The position numbers were made by a program, and so were the translations under genes. The notes beneath the pieces are model-generated. The model did no database searches and had not been told where the DNA came from. It was given only the letters and a program-made list of their open reading frames with translations. Below, in pieces: positions 19,753 through 29,425 of a DNA stretch of 64,000 nt. Position 1 is the stretch's first letter. The number at the start of each line of letters is the position of its first letter. The DNA lies in assembly GCA_902555065.1 (NCBI GenBank), contig CACDQQ010000001.1, forward strand, positions 163,474 to 227,473, written 5' to 3'. Source of the stretch: an uncultured Pelagibacteraceae bacterium (lineage in GTDB: Bacteria > Pseudomonadota > Alphaproteobacteria > Pelagibacterales > Pelagibacteraceae).

Positions 19753-20802
19753 TTATTTTTGTAATTCTCTAAAGACTTTAAATGCCTGATTAATTTCTTG
19801 TACATCGTGAACCCTAAGAATTTGAACTCCTTGAAGATATGCTTGAATGCATGAAGATATGGTTCCACCAATTCTATTTTTAGTGTCATTTTCTTTTGAA
19901 ATATCCTTAATAAATCTTTTTCTAGACAAGCCCAACATTATAGGAAGACCTAATGAATGAAAAATAGAAATATTCTTAATCAGAGTAATATTATGTTTCA
20001 AATTTTTTCCAAACCCAATGCCAGGGTCTAATATAATATTATTATGTTTAATACCTTGTTTTCTTAGATATTTTAATTTTGTTTCAAAGAAGTCGTAGAT
20101 ATCAAGTAGTACATTTTTATATGTAGGCTTAATTTGCATATTCTTTGGTGTTCCTCTCATATGATGAATAACAAAAGGTTTTTTTGTTTTTTTTAAAAAG
20201 TCAATAGTTTCTGGGTCATAAGTTAGACCAGATACATCATTTATGAGATCTATATTTATTTTAGAAGCTTTCTTCATTACAAAACTTTTTCTAGTATCTA
20301 ATGAAATAAAACTTTTTTTATTTTTTAAATTTTTTAAAATAAACTTAACTCTGTTCCACTCTTTATCAGGTTTAATATCATTTGCACCTGGTCTTGTAGA
20401 CTCTCCACCCACATCTATTATTTTTGCACCACTTAATAATAAATTATCCACATGTTTTTTTGCAAAATTATTTTTATTATATTTACCACCATCAGAAAAA
20501 CTATCTGGAGTTAAATTAATTATACCCATTAAAATTGGGGTATCGGATAAATTTAATTTTTTAAAAATTTTTTTTTTTTTTATATTTTTTAAATCTCTTT
20601 TAACTATATTTTTTATTTTATTTGGAAGTTTATTAATATCTTTGAGATTAATTATTCTACTTTTTTTTCTCTCTATAATTTCTATTTTATCAAATGAGAT
20701 AGAATTATAACCATTAAGAGGAATAGATTGTTTTTTTTTAATGTATGTTTTTGATGCTGTTCCGTAGTAAAAATTACACGCTCTAGTGTAATATTTATTC
20801 AT
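19753..20802 (-). CDS. folP: Dihydropteroate synthase with long N-terminal extension
   Basis: This TIM-barrel enzyme condenses DHPP with pABA in folate synthesis. The catalytic core begins near residue 88 with 'ILMGIINLTPDSFSDGG' and includes 'IDVGGESTRPGA' near residue 135 and 'ILDPGIGFGK' near residue 255. The total of 349 residues is about 70 longer than a minimal enzyme. The extra N-terminal part carries no motif I recognise. A run of 14 A at the extension/core junction encodes 'KKKK' and is a potential slippage site. The gene is followed by glmM and preceded by ftsH. Confidence 0.93.
   Translation of the reverse strand: MNKYYTRACNFYYGTASKTYIKKKQSIPLNGYNSISFDKIEIIERKKSRIINLKDINKLPNKIKNIVKRDLKNIKKKKIFKKLNLSDTPILMGIINLTPDSFSDGGKYNKNNFAKKHVDNLLLSGAKIIDVGGESTRPGANDIKPDKEWNRVKFILKNLKNKKSFISLDTRKSFVMKKASKINIDLINDVSGLTYDPETIDFLKKTKKPFVIHHMRGTPKNMQIKPTYKNVLLDIYDFFETKLKYLRKQGIKHNNIILDPGIGFGKNLKHNITLIKNISIFHSLGLPIMLGLSRKRFIKDISKENDTKNRIGGTISSCIQAYLQGVQILRVHDVQEINQAFKVFRELQK
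20568..20581. repeat. 14-base homopolymer inside folP
   Basis: This run of 14 T on the plus strand is A14 in the folP reading frame, encoding lysines just before the catalytic core. The frame is intact at this length. Confidence 0.9.
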
Positions 20803-20808
20803 TAGTGC

Positions 20809-22701
20809 TTAATGCACTATCTTGGGTTTTAAGCCCATTGAACCAAGTGCTGAGCTTTGATCATCATCTTCAACTTTAAGATCTTCTTTATTTTTAGGAT
20901 ATATATTTTTATTAATTAAATCTTCAATTTCTGCACCTGTCAAAGTTTCATAGGTAAGTAAAGCTTTTGCTAATTTATGAAGATCATCAATCTTTTCAGT
21001 CAATACTTTTCTTGCCCTCTCATATCCCATATCAACAAATTTTCTAATTTCGTTATCCACTTTTCTTGCTGTCTCCTCTGACATATTTTGCTGTCTAGCA
21101 ACAGATCTTCCCAAAAAGACTTCTTCTTCGTTTTCTCCGTAAGCAACTGGTCCCATTTCTTTACTTAACCCAGCTCTCATAACCATAGCCCTTGCTCTTT
21201 TAGTTGCCTGTTCAATATCGCTTGCTGCACCTGTAGTTACTTTATCATCACCAAAAATTATTTCTTCAGCAACTCTTCCTCCCATTGCAATAGCCATTTG
21301 TGCATGAAGTTGCTCTCTTGTTTGAGAAACTTCATCTCTTTCAGGTAATTGCATTACCATTCCTAGAGCTCTACCTCTTGGTATTATTGTTGCTTTATGT
21401 ATTGGATAAGCAGCTTTTTCATTTATTGTTACAATTGCATGTCCAGCTTCATGATAAGCCGTTAATTTTTTCTCTTCTTCTGACATTACCATAGATCTTC
21501 TTTCTGATCCCATCATTACTTTATCTTTAGCTTCTTCAAATTCTTGGTACGTTACAATTCTTTTATTCTTTCTTGCAGCTAGTAATGCAGCCTCGTTAAC
21601 AAGATTTGCTAAATCTGCACCAGAAAATCCAGGTGTTCCCCTTGCAACTGTCCTTAAATTGACATCAGGTGCCATTGATATTTTTTTTGCGTGAACTTTT
21701 AAAATTTTTTCTCTACCAATTAGATCTGGATTAGAAACTACAACTTGTCTATCAAATCTTCCAGGTCTTAATAAGGCAGGGTCTAATACATCAGGTCTAT
21801 TAGTTGCAGCAATAATAATTACGCCTTCATTAGTATCAAATCCATCCATCTCAACTAATAACTGATTAAGTGTTTGCTCTCTTTCATCATTTCCTCCACC
21901 AAGACCTGCTCCTCTGCTTCTTCCTACAGCATCAATCTCGTCTATAAATATTATACATGGAGAATGTTTTTTACCTTGCTCAAACATATCTCTTACTCTT
22001 GAAGCTCCAACACCGACAAACATTTCAACAAAGTCAGATCCAGAAATTGTAAAGAATGGTACACCAGCTTCACCAGCTATTGCTCTTGCTAATAATGTTT
22101 TACCAGTACCTGGGGGGCCCACTAATAAACATCCTCTTGGTATCTTGCCGCCTAATCTACTAAACTTTCTTGGATCTTTTAAAAATTCTACTACTTCCTC
22201 TACTTCTTCTTTGGCTTCCTCAACGCCAGCAACGTCATTAAATGTAACTTTGCCTTTTACCTCATTCATCATCTTTGCCTTAGATCTTCCGAAGCCCATT
22301 GCCCCACCTTTTCCTCCTTGCATTTGTCTCATAAAGAAAATCCAAACTGCAATTAATAAAAGCATTGGGAACCATGAAAGAAGTATTCCTAATAATGAGG
22401 GCATTTTTTCCTCTAAAGGACTAGCAGAAATGCTAACACCTTTATCACTTAACTTTTGAATTAAGTTCGGGTCCTCTGGTGCATAAGTTGTGAATTGATT
22501 TCCATTTGACAATAAACCTTTAATATTTTTTCCTTGTATCTCGACTTTAACTACTCTTCCATTATCAACTTCAGTTAAGAATTCTGAGAAGATAATTTTA
22601 TTTTTTTGAGAAATAGAACTCTGCGGGTTTTTAAACATATTGTAAAGACCAATTGTCAAAATTACAATTATTCCCCACATTGCTAAGTTTTTAAAATTCA
22701 T
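20809..22701 (-). CDS. ftsH: ATP-dependent zinc metalloprotease FtsH
   Basis: This is a 630-residue inner-membrane AAA+ protease that degrades misfolded membrane proteins and short-lived regulators. It has two transmembrane segments (near residues 7-24 and 105-124) flanking the periplasmic domain. Walker A is '[19 protein letters not shown]' near residue 193, Walker B is '[11 protein letters not shown]', the second region of homology follows, and the zinc site is 'HEAGH' near residue 418. It is followed 6 bases later by folP. In other proteobacteria it tunes RpoH and LPS synthesis, and rpoH lies in this window. Confidence 0.98.
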   Translation of the reverse strand: MNFKNLAMWGIIVILTIGLYNMFKNPQSSISQKNKIIFSEFLTEVDNGRVVKVEIQGKNIKGLLSNGNQFTTYAPEDPNLIQKLSDKGVSISASPLEEKMPSLLGILLSWFPMLLLIAVWIFFMRQMQGGKGGAMGFGRSKAKMMNEVKGKVTFNDVAGVEEAKEEVEEVVEFLKDPRKFSRLGGKIPRGCLLVGPPGTGKTLLARAIAGEAGVPFFTISGSDFVEMFVGVGASRVRDMFEQGKKHSPCIIFIDEIDAVGRSRGAGLGGGNDEREQTLNQLLVEMDGFDTNEGVIIIAATNRPDVLDPALLRPGRFDRQVVVSNPDLIGREKILKVHAKKISMAPDVNLRTVARGTPGFSGADLANLVNEAALLAARKNKRIVTYQEFEEAKDKVMMGSERRSMVMSEEEKKLTAYHEAGHAIVTINEKAAYPIHKATIIPRGRALGMVMQLPERDEVSQTREQLHAQMAIAMGGRVAEEIIFGDDKVTTGAASDIEQATKRARAMVMRAGLSKEMGPVAYGENEEEVFLGRSVARQQNMSEETARKVDNEIRKFVDMGYERARKVLTEKIDDLHKLAKALLTYETLTGAEIEDLINKNIYPKNKEDLKVEDDDQSSALGSMGLKPKIVH

Positions 22702-22769
22702 AGAACACTAAATTAAGAATTATTAATAAATTAACAAGTGTCATTTTGATCATTTAACAAAAAAAAATA

Positions 22770-23819
22770 TCATTTTTCTGGGTAAATAATCACCGAATCA
22801 TGAATTTTTTCAATAATACATCCAGAAAGCGTCAATTTTACGTTTTTATCAGAGAGCTTTAATGAGTTAACTAGTGCAACTACCTTTTTGCCTCTTGGAT
22901 AGTTTTTTTTCATACTAATAATTGTAATTACTTTTATAAAACTTCTCAAAATAATTTCGCCTGGATTATCAAAAAAAGACTTATTTAAGATTATTTTTTT
23001 TTCTTTTTCAAAATATTTTGAGTTTTCAACAACATTTTTCTCGACGTAAAATTCAATAACTTGATTACTTTTTGATAAATTTTTTAGAGTTAAATAGAAT
23101 TTATTAAAGTTTAAACCTTCTTTATCTAAATTTAGTAGAAGTTTTCTAATTCTATTTCTTAAAAATCTATCATTGTTATTTGTTGGATCATCTACAAAAA
23201 AACCAAAAGATTTTTTATTAATATTAATTAATTCTTTTTTTGAAGTAGACAAAAATGGTCTAATAATCTTTATACCATTATAATTACTTACATTTTTATT
23301 AAAAGAAACAAGACCTTTTAAACCAGAACCTCTCAAAAATCTTATAAAAAAATTCTCAATAAAATCATCTTTGTGATGTCCTAATAATAGATAGTCTATG
23401 TTATATTTATTACACTCTTTTGAAAATAAATCATATCTTAAGTCTCTCGCGTAAGATTGTAGATTGTTATCAATTTTACTAATTTTTCTAGATAAAATTT
23501 TACAATTAATTTGAAAGTTTTTTTCAAGTGTATATTTTAAATTTTTAGCTTCTTTTGTGGACTCCTTTCTTAATTTATGATCGATAATTACTGGGTACAA
23601 TTTTACATTATGCTTTAAAGAATAACATTTAGCGAAAAATAAAACGGATAAGCTGTCAACACCACCAGATACCCCAATCATAATCTTCTTGTTACTGATA
23701 TTTAAAGATGTGAGGTTGTTTGAAAATATTTTATATAACTTTTTTAAATGTGGATCCTTTAATTTTGTTAAATAAAAATTAAGAGTTTTCTTTGATACAC
23801 TCAAACTTTTTCTCTTCAT
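22770..23819 (-). CDS. tilS: tRNA(Ile)-lysidine synthase
   Basis: This N-type ATP pyrophosphatase converts C34 to lysidine in tRNA-Ile(CAU). The PP-loop 'GVSGGVDSLSVLFFAK' is clear, followed by 'LGHHKDDFIENFFIRFLRG'. I start it at the third in-frame Met ('MKRKSLSV', 23819), giving about 349 residues; the track ORF from 23879 would overlap cpoB by about 100 bases, against 41 with this start. The order cpoB-tilS-ftsH is the common proteobacterial one. The exact start is uncertain. Confidence 0.88.
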   Translation of the reverse strand: MKRKSLSVSKKTLNFYLTKLKDPHLKKLYKIFSNNLTSLNISNKKIMIGVSGGVDSLSVLFFAKCYSLKHNVKLYPVIIDHKLRKESTKEAKNLKYTLEKNFQINCKILSRKISKIDNNLQSYARDLRYDLFSKECNKYNIDYLLLGHHKDDFIENFFIRFLRGSGLKGLVSFNKNVSNYNGIKIIRPFLSTSKKELININKKSFGFFVDDPTNNNDRFLRNRIRKLLLNLDKEGLNFNKFYLTLKNLSKSNQVIEFYVEKNVVENSKYFEKEKKIILNKSFFDNPGEIILRSFIKVITIISMKKNYPRGKKVVALVNSLKLSDKNVKLTLSGCIIEKIHDSVIIYPEK

Positions 23820-24783
23820 ATTTAGCTTTTTGAAGGACTGATTGAGTGGCATTAGGATATTGTTTTTTAACACCAGCAATCATTAAGCAACCCTGATCTT
23901 TCTCCCCTATTTGAACTAAGGATATGCCAAGCTTTAAAAGGTTAATAGGTGCTTTTTCACTCTTAGGATATTTTTGGTAACCTTCTAAGTAAGCAGAAGC
24001 TGCATCAGTGTATAGTTGTCTTATTCTAAAAGTCTCAGCATACCAATACTGAGCATTTCCAGAAAGATCATTATCTGGATTTGTATCTACAAATTCTCTA
24101 AATGCTCTTTCTGCCATATTATAATCTCCAACTTTTAAGAAGCTAGTTGCAAATTCATATTGCTCCAATGGAGATGCATCAGGTAAAATTTTTTCCTCGT
24201 TAATAAAACTTTCCGTTAAGATGGTTTTAGTTGTCTCAACAGACTGTATTGCCTGTGACTCATTTGTGTCTGTCATATCTTTATATGATATTGTTCCTAA
24301 ATCTTGAGGCTGTGATGTTCCTGGCATTAATTTATTGCTCGCTAAGTCTGTCTCTTTGTTTTCGTTTGTTGATAAATTCTGTTCATTACTTATAGTATTT
24401 TGTGCAAGACTTGAATTATTTTCTAATTCTTGAAATCTCAACTGATTATCGGCTTGAGTTTTTGATAATCTTGATGATAGTTTGTCTATTTTAAAATTAA
24501 TTTCTTCAAATTTATTAGTCAAATTTTGAAACTGCTTTTCTATTTCCGACAATTTGAGTAAGTGCCTTGTCAGTACATCTTCAGTTTCCTTATCATTTAA
24601 AGATGTTTCTCCACCAGATTTTTTTTGAAATGATTCTGAATATACGGCTCTTTCTAAAGTTCTAAGATCTTTTTGAATGATTTCTAAAATTTCTCTCATA
24701 TTTAATTCTTCTGAAACTACATTGAAAGAAATAAAAGAGAGTGAGATTATAAAAGTAAAAATTTTAGTGCAATATTTAAACAT
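23779..24783 (-). CDS. cpoB: Tol-Pal system coordinator CpoB/YbgF
   Basis: This 334-residue periplasmic protein has an N-terminal signal-like hydrophobic stretch ('TFIISLSFISFNVVS'). A coiled-coil region follows (about residues 30-125, 'LLKLSEIEKQFQNLTNKFEE'), then a low-complexity linker, and C-terminal TPR repeats from about residue 210 ('YEFATSFLKVGDYNMAERAFREF'). The family coordinates outer-membrane constriction with peptidoglycan synthesis through TolA. It is separated from pal by a hairpin terminator, so it may also have its own promoter. Its 3' end overlaps tilS. Confidence 0.88.
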   Translation of the reverse strand: MFKYCTKIFTFIISLSFISFNVVSEELNMREILEIIQKDLRTLERAVYSESFQKKSGGETSLNDKETEDVLTRHLLKLSEIEKQFQNLTNKFEEINFKIDKLSSRLSKTQADNQLRFQELENNSSLAQNTISNEQNLSTNENKETDLASNKLMPGTSQPQDLGTISYKDMTDTNESQAIQSVETTKTILTESFINEEKILPDASPLEQYEFATSFLKVGDYNMAERAFREFVDTNPDNDLSGNAQYWYAETFRIRQLYTDAASAYLEGYQKYPKSEKAPINLLKLGISLVQIGEKDQGCLMIAGVKKQYPNATQSVLQKAKYEEKKFECIKENS

Positions 24784-24811
24784 TAAATTATTTTTTAATT
24801 ATAATGATGGC

Positions 24812-24858
24812 AAAAAAAAGACCCTTAAATTATTTATGATAATTTTAGGGTCTTTAAA
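24812..24858 (-). terminator. Rho-independent terminator after pal
   Basis: The arms 'AAAGACCCT' and 'AGGGTCTTT' pair with further A-T pairs around a short loop. On the minus strand the hairpin is followed by a T-run ('TCTTTTTTTG'). It sits 14 bases past the pal stop and before cpoB, so it should end or attenuate tolQRAB-pal transcription. It is the clearest intrinsic terminator in the window. Confidence 0.8.
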
Positions 24859-24871
24859 TATTTAAATAGCT

Positions 24872-25360
24872 TTAATTAGCTTTTACGGTTACAGATCTTC
24901 TATTCTTAGACCATGAAAGTGGATTTGAACCTGAGTCCACTGGTCTTTCTTTTCCATAACTTATAACCGATATTCTATCCGCAGATATACCGTAAGTAAT
25001 TAGATAATCTTTAGCAGCATTTGCTCTTCTTTCACCTAATGCTAAGTTATATTCTCTTGTGCCTCTCTCATCTGCATGACCTTCAACAACAACATTGATA
25101 CTTGAATTAGCTCTTAACCAGTTTGCTTGTTTTCTTAATGTATCTCTTGATTTAGTAGTTAAAATAGATTCGTTTGTGGCAAAAAATACTCTGTCTGGAA
25201 CACCGTCAGCTAAATATTTAACAGTATCCGTGCCTGTATAAACATCACCCTGCATTTGACCCTCTACTTTTGTAGTAGTTTTTTTTGTTGCACAAGCTGA
25301 TACGATTAAACTTAATAATATAACTAGAAAAGTATTTCTAAATGATTTGCTAAAATTCAT
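24872..25360 (-). CDS. pal: Peptidoglycan-associated lipoprotein Pal
   Basis: This 162-residue outer-membrane lipoprotein has a signal peptide ending in the lipobox 'LIVSAC' (lipidated Cys near residue 23). The C-terminal OmpA-like domain binds diaminopimelate in peptidoglycan and includes 'VVEGHADERGTREYNLALGERRA'. The start is supported by a good Shine-Dalgarno sequence AGGAG five bases before the ATG, which is stronger than for most genes here. It forms the Tol-Pal bridge with TolB and TolA encoded directly upstream, and is followed by an intrinsic terminator. Confidence 0.96.
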   Translation of the reverse strand: MNFSKSFRNTFLVILLSLIVSACATKKTTTKVEGQMQGDVYTGTDTVKYLADGVPDRVFFATNESILTTKSRDTLRKQANWLRANSSINVVVEGHADERGTREYNLALGERRANAAKDYLITYGISADRISVISYGKERPVDSGSNPLSWSKNRRSVTVKAN

Positions 25361-25459
25361 TAATGCTCCTTAATATTTTATTAGAACTTTTTCACAACTA
25401 ATTAGATGTTTCAAGCATAAAAATCAACTTAATTTATATTAAAAATTAATAAAAAAGCC

Positions 25460-26806
25460 TTAATTACTTAATAAAGACGACCAAGATGGGTCAGAGGCAT
25501 CCGTCTCTGTTTGAACCTGCCTTTCATTGTATCCTGTAAGATCAATAGACCAGAGCTTTGCGCTAAATCCCTCGCCTTTATCGTTAGATTTAGTTTCTCT
25601 GTAGAAAATTAAAACCCTTCCATTTGGAGACCAAGAAGGCGCTTCCTGATAGTAATTTTCAGTTAACAATCTTTCTCCAGAACCATCTGTTCGCATAACA
25701 CCAATATAAAATTTTCCTTTATGTAATTTTGTAAATGCTATTAAATCTCCTCTAGGAGACCATACGGGAGTACCATATAAACCTTTGCCGAAAGAAATTC
25801 TTTTTACATTTGAACCATCGGATTTCATTACATAAATTTGTTGAAAGCCACTTCTATCAGAATTAAATGTTATATACTTGTTATCAGGAGAATATGATGG
25901 GGACGTATCAATTGATGGATGATTTGTAATTCTTTCAACAACTCTATTTTCTAAATCCATTGTATAAATATCTGAGTTTCCGTCTTTAGCAAAACTCATA
26001 ATAATTTTCTTACCATTGGGTGAAAATCTTGGAGCAAATGTCATTCCAGGAAAATCACCAACAACTTCTTGTTTGCCAGTTTCAATGTCTAATAAATACA
26101 CTCTAGGTAGATTTTTGAAATATGATAAATAAGTCACCATCTGACTTGTTGGATTAAATCTTGGAGTTAAAACTAACTCATTTCCCAAAGTTAAATATTT
26201 TGTGTTAAAACCATCTTGATCCATAATAGCTAACTTCTTCACTCTTGCTGTCTTAGGTCCTTCTTCAGAAACATAAATAATTCTAGTATCAAAGTATCCT
26301 TTTTCTCCAGTTAATCTCTCATAAACTTTATCAGAAATTATATGTCCTACTCTCCTCCAGTTACTTGGAACTGTCGTAAAAGCTAAAGCCATCATTTCCC
26401 TTCCAGCTAAAATGTCCCAAAGTCTAAATTCAACTTTTAATTTCTTGTCTTCAATTGTTACTTTTCCTGTTATTAAAGCTTGAGCTTTAATTAAAGCCCA
26501 ATCTTCAAATCTTGGTTTTAAATGTGCAATATCAGGCTTTTGTAAAAATGCTTCACTACTAAGTGGATTAAATAAACCCGAAGTTTTAAGATTATTTTCA
26601 ACAACAGATGAAATTTCAGAACCAACATTTTCTATTTTTAATTCATTAATTGAATTTTTTTTTGAGTTATCGTCTTGAAATAATGGTGAAACTGCAATTG
26701 GTAAAGGATCTAGATTACCTCTTGTTATGTCAATTTCTATTAAAGAATTTGCTTTTGTAATCAAAAACAAAAATACTAAAAAGGTTAAGTTAAATAATCT
26801 AATCAT
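25460..26806 (-). CDS. tolB: Tol-Pal periplasmic beta-propeller TolB
   Basis: This 448-residue periplasmic protein has an N-terminal signal segment ('[22 protein letters not shown]'). The D1 domain comes next, then a C-terminal six-bladed propeller with repeated WD40-like strings such as '[12 protein letters not shown]', '[16 protein letters not shown]' and '[10 protein letters not shown]'. It binds Pal and links to TolA/TolR/TolQ. It overlaps tolA by one base. About 100 bases of AT-rich DNA separate it from pal, and I see no hairpin there. Confidence 0.97.
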   Translation of the reverse strand: MIRLFNLTFLVFLFLITKANSLIEIDITRGNLDPLPIAVSPLFQDDNSKKNSINELKIENVGSEISSVVENNLKTSGLFNPLSSEAFLQKPDIAHLKPRFEDWALIKAQALITGKVTIEDKKLKVEFRLWDILAGREMMALAFTTVPSNWRRVGHIISDKVYERLTGEKGYFDTRIIYVSEEGPKTARVKKLAIMDQDGFNTKYLTLGNELVLTPRFNPTSQMVTYLSYFKNLPRVYLLDIETGKQEVVGDFPGMTFAPRFSPNGKKIIMSFAKDGNSDIYTMDLENRVVERITNHPSIDTSPSYSPDNKYITFNSDRSGFQQIYVMKSDGSNVKRISFGKGLYGTPVWSPRGDLIAFTKLHKGKFYIGVMRTDGSGERLLTENYYQEAPSWSPNGRVLIFYRETKSNDKGEGFSAKLWSIDLTGYNERQVQTETDASDPSWSSLLSN

Positions 26807-27774
26807 TATCCTCCAAGCATATCACGAGCATCAAAATTTAAAATCATATTTTTCCATCTTTCATATCCACTTGTAGGGACTTTTAATGGATTACACAGCT
26901 GAATAGCTCTTCTCACACTATCTGCAAGTGTTCTAAATTTTTCTTTACCAGGTGTATTCATTTTTACATGATCTAACATTTCAAGTTTTTCAATTGTTCC
27001 GTCTGGTTTTAATTGAAGTTTAACTCTAACTAATAAATCTTCACTAAATGGCAAACCTATAGGCACACTCCAACATGTAAATATTTGAGCCTTTAAAGCA
27101 TCTTCCTCACTTAATGTTAGCTTCGAATAGTCCATAGTTTCATCATTTGATTGAGAAATCTTATCAACTTCTTTTTTTGTTTCTGCTAAATTTTCTTTTT
27201 TTTTATCAATTAAAGCTGCTATTTCATTTAAATCTAATTTTTCTTTTTTTTCAAATTCAGACACTTGTTTAACTTTTTTTTCATCCAAAATAGGTTTTTT
27301 AGTTTGAACTATTTTTTTTATATTTTCATCATTGATTTCCTTTGAAGGTTTTTGCTTTTTTTCTTCTTTAGGTTGAATTTTTTGTTTATCTTCATCTGGC
27401 ATAGGTACAGCATTTAATTTTTCTTTTTTTAACTTTTCTATTTTATTTTCACTCGTTGGTGTTTTTTTTGATGCAACCTTGGAAATTTCATTTTTTTTTT
27501 TATCTGTCTGAACTTCTTTTTTTTCATCTTTTTTTACTTTTTTAGGAGGGGCCTGTTCAGACAAAAGCTTTTCATTTTCTTTTTTTACCTTCTCAATTAT
27601 TTTTGATGCTTTTGGTGCGAAAGGAATATTTGTCTTTTCGGCTATTTGAATAAGTTCAACAGAAATAAGAGGTGGAATATCCAGGGGTTTTTTGGCTACA
27701 AATGGCAAAGCCAGAATACTCACCATAACAATAGCAACATGAAATCCAGATGAGATTAAAAGACCTCGATACAT
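26806..27774 (-). CDS. tolA: TolA-like energy-transducing protein
   Basis: This 322-residue inner-membrane protein has an N-terminal transmembrane helix ('[23 protein letters not shown]'). A long Lys/Glu-rich helical stalk covers about residues 60-215. The C-terminal domain has the TolA/TonB-like signature '[31 protein letters not shown]'. It transmits proton-motive energy from TolQR to TolB-Pal. Its position between tolR and tolB confirms the assignment. The stalk is low complexity, with several long A/T runs. Confidence 0.93.
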   Translation of the reverse strand: MYRGLLISSGFHVAIVMVSILALPFVAKKPLDIPPLISVELIQIAEKTNIPFAPKASKIIEKVKKENEKLLSEQAPPKKVKKDEKKEVQTDKKKNEISKVASKKTPTSENKIEKLKKEKLNAVPMPDEDKQKIQPKEEKKQKPSKEINDENIKKIVQTKKPILDEKKVKQVSEFEKKEKLDLNEIAALIDKKKENLAETKKEVDKISQSNDETMDYSKLTLSEEDALKAQIFTCWSVPIGLPFSEDLLVRVKLQLKPDGTIEKLEMLDHVKMNTPGKEKFRTLADSVRRAIQLCNPLKVPTSGYERWKNMILNFDARDMLGG

Positions 27775-27779
27775 AACCT

Positions 27780-28196
27780 TTATCTCTCTTTATTCGGTTC
27801 AGATATTAAAGCAACTTTTGTAAATCCTGACCCTGAAAGCATTCCCATAATTTCAAGAACCCTTCCATAGTTTATAGCTTTGTCTCCCCTAACATATATT
27901 CTTGTATCAGTTCTATTGTTTGACACTGCCAATATTTTTACAATTAAATTATTAAATTCAACTTTTGTTTCCTGAATAAAAATTTCACCTTTAGAATTAA
28001 TTGTTAAAGTTAAAGGTTCATTTTCCTCAGGAAGTGTATCGGCAGAAGTTTCTGGCAAATCTACTTGGACGCCAACAGTAAGTAAAGGTGCAGTGACCAT
28101 AAATATAATTAGTAGAACCAGCATTACATCAACAAATGGTGTAACATTAATTTCACTCATTGGATCATTTTTTGAACTTTTGAGCTTAAATCCCAT
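27780..28196 (-). CDS. tolR: ExbD/TolR family biopolymer transport protein
   Basis: This 138-residue protein has one N-terminal transmembrane helix with the conserved pore Asp ('VDVMLVLLIIFMVTAPLLTVG') followed by a periplasmic domain ('LTINSKGEIFIQETKV'). It forms the ion-channel motor with TolQ encoded directly upstream, with no gap between the genes. Its place between tolQ and tolA distinguishes it from ExbD. Confidence 0.95.
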   Translation of the reverse strand: MGFKLKSSKNDPMSEINVTPFVDVMLVLLIIFMVTAPLLTVGVQVDLPETSADTLPEENEPLTLTINSKGEIFIQETKVEFNNLIVKILAVSNNRTDTRIYVRGDKAINYGRVLEIMGMLSGSGFTKVALISEPNKER

Positions 28197-28871
28197 TTAA
28201 ATAATTGATAAAAATCTTTTTGAAAAATTTTCTAATTTTTGTGAGTATTTTCTAGAGTCTGAATTGAATTTATTATATGCAATCACAGCAGGAATTGCAG
28301 CTAATAATCCAAGTGCAGTTGCAAATAATGCTTCTGCAATACCTGGGGCTACTATTGCAAGACTGGTATTTCTTGAAATTGCAATCGATTGAAATGAATT
28401 CATAATTCCCCAAACAGTTCCAAACAATCCTATAAATGGGGCCGTCGATCCAACAGTTGCTAGAAAACTATTATACTTTTCAACTGCCACCATTTGTTTT
28501 TCAATATTTACTTCTAGAACACTAGAAAGTCTCTCAGATAAATTTGATTTTGATCTAGTTTTAATAACTGTTTGCATAGAACTTTTAAATAATTTTGCCA
28601 TAGGATCCTCAATATTTGAAGGTAGACTGTTATAAAATGTTTCAGCAGACTTTGATTTCCAGAATTTTTCTTCAAATTCCTCTGCGCTTTTATTAATTTT
28701 TCTAAACATTCTAATTTTTTCGAATATTATTGCCCATGAATAAATAGAACTTAGAATTAATATAATGATTACAGACTTAACAATTATATCCGCTCGTAAA
28801 AATAAACTAATTAAAGAAAAATCTGTGTTACTTGCTAAACCTAAGCTTTGTGTTGCAATTTCTGCTTCCAT
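28197..28871 (-). CDS. tolQ: MotA/TolQ/ExbB proton channel protein TolQ
   Basis: This 224-residue inner-membrane protein has three transmembrane helices: near residues 30-50, and the family core 'STAPFIGLFGTVWGIMNSF' with a following pair after about residue 140. It pairs with TolR to use proton-motive force. It is the first gene of the tol block. The upstream gap is only 56 bases, to a resolvase gene; the ybgC gene that often precedes tolQ is absent. Confidence 0.95.
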   Translation of the reverse strand: MEAEIATQSLGLASNTDFSLISLFLRADIIVKSVIIILILSSIYSWAIIFEKIRMFRKINKSAEEFEEKFWKSKSAETFYNSLPSNIEDPMAKLFKSSMQTVIKTRSKSNLSERLSSVLEVNIEKQMVAVEKYNSFLATVGSTAPFIGLFGTVWGIMNSFQSIAISRNTSLAIVAPGIAEALFATALGLLAAIPAVIAYNKFNSDSRKYSQKLENFSKRFLSII

Positions 28872-28927
28872 TCAATCGTTTCCCATTAAAATATGTCATT
28901 AATTTGACTTCAAAAAACTCTAATAGT

Positions 28928-29425
28928 CTAGTTATCGTTGTTTTCTCTTGTGTTTTCAAAATATTGAGCAATTAAAATAGCATCTGCTTTATTATTATCT
29001 TTTTTTCTTGATAACTTATTAGAAATTCTAGGAAACATCTCTATTGCTTTAGTTCTGCTGGCATCTTTTTCAGAATTAATCAAATTAAAATATTTTTTCC
29101 ATTTTGCTGGTCTAACATAAAAAATGGGAAGCTCCATTGCAGAACATATGCCTTTAATAACTCCAAATGATTGTCCAAAATTAAACATGCTTGTTACCCC
29201 TTGTCCTGGCATAGCAGAAACTTGTTCGACTATTACACTTATTTTTTCATTCATAAATTTATTTTTAATTAGCATTATTTCATTATAAATTTGCCTACCA
29301 TTAACTTGTTTTTTATTTTTTTTACCTTCAGACATCGTAGGCATGTCGATTACATCAATAACTTTCCCAGCAGAAAAAAAACAAATAGCACCTGCTATCC
29401 CTGGATCAATTCCAACAATTATCAT
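28928..29425 (-). CDS. RuvC-fold Holliday-junction resolvase, phage/MOC1-like variant
   Basis: This 165-residue RNase H-fold nuclease has acidic residues in the RuvC pattern: Asp7 in 'GIDPGIAGA', Glu67 in 'VIVEQVSAMPGQG' and Asp148 in 'NKADAILIAQYF'. The middle and end ('FNFGQSFGVIKGI', 'RPAKWKK', 'KDASRTKAIEMFP') look more like the RuvC-like resolvases of phages and plastid MOC1 than canonical bacterial RuvC. It occupies the usual alphaproteobacterial ruvC position next to the yebC-type gene, but ruvA, ruvB and ybgC do not follow it. The nuclease fold is well supported; the subfamily comes from recall of motifs. Confidence 0.8.
   Translation of the reverse strand: MIIVGIDPGIAGAICFFSAGKVIDVIDMPTMSEGKKNKKQVNGRQIYNEIMLIKNKFMNEKISVIVEQVSAMPGQGVTSMFNFGQSFGVIKGICSAMELPIFYVRPAKWKKYFNLINSEKDASRTKAIEMFPRISNKLSRKKDNNKADAILIAQYFENTRENNDN

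Noticed and set aside
20243-20710. 155-residue plus-strand hydrophobic ORF opposite folP
   Set aside because: Antisense of Lys-rich coding DNA gives Phe/Leu-rich ORFs; no motif and fully within folP.
24784-24871. Small RNA between pal and cpoB
   Set aside because: The structure there is explained as an intrinsic terminator; no extra promoter or conserved fold was seen.
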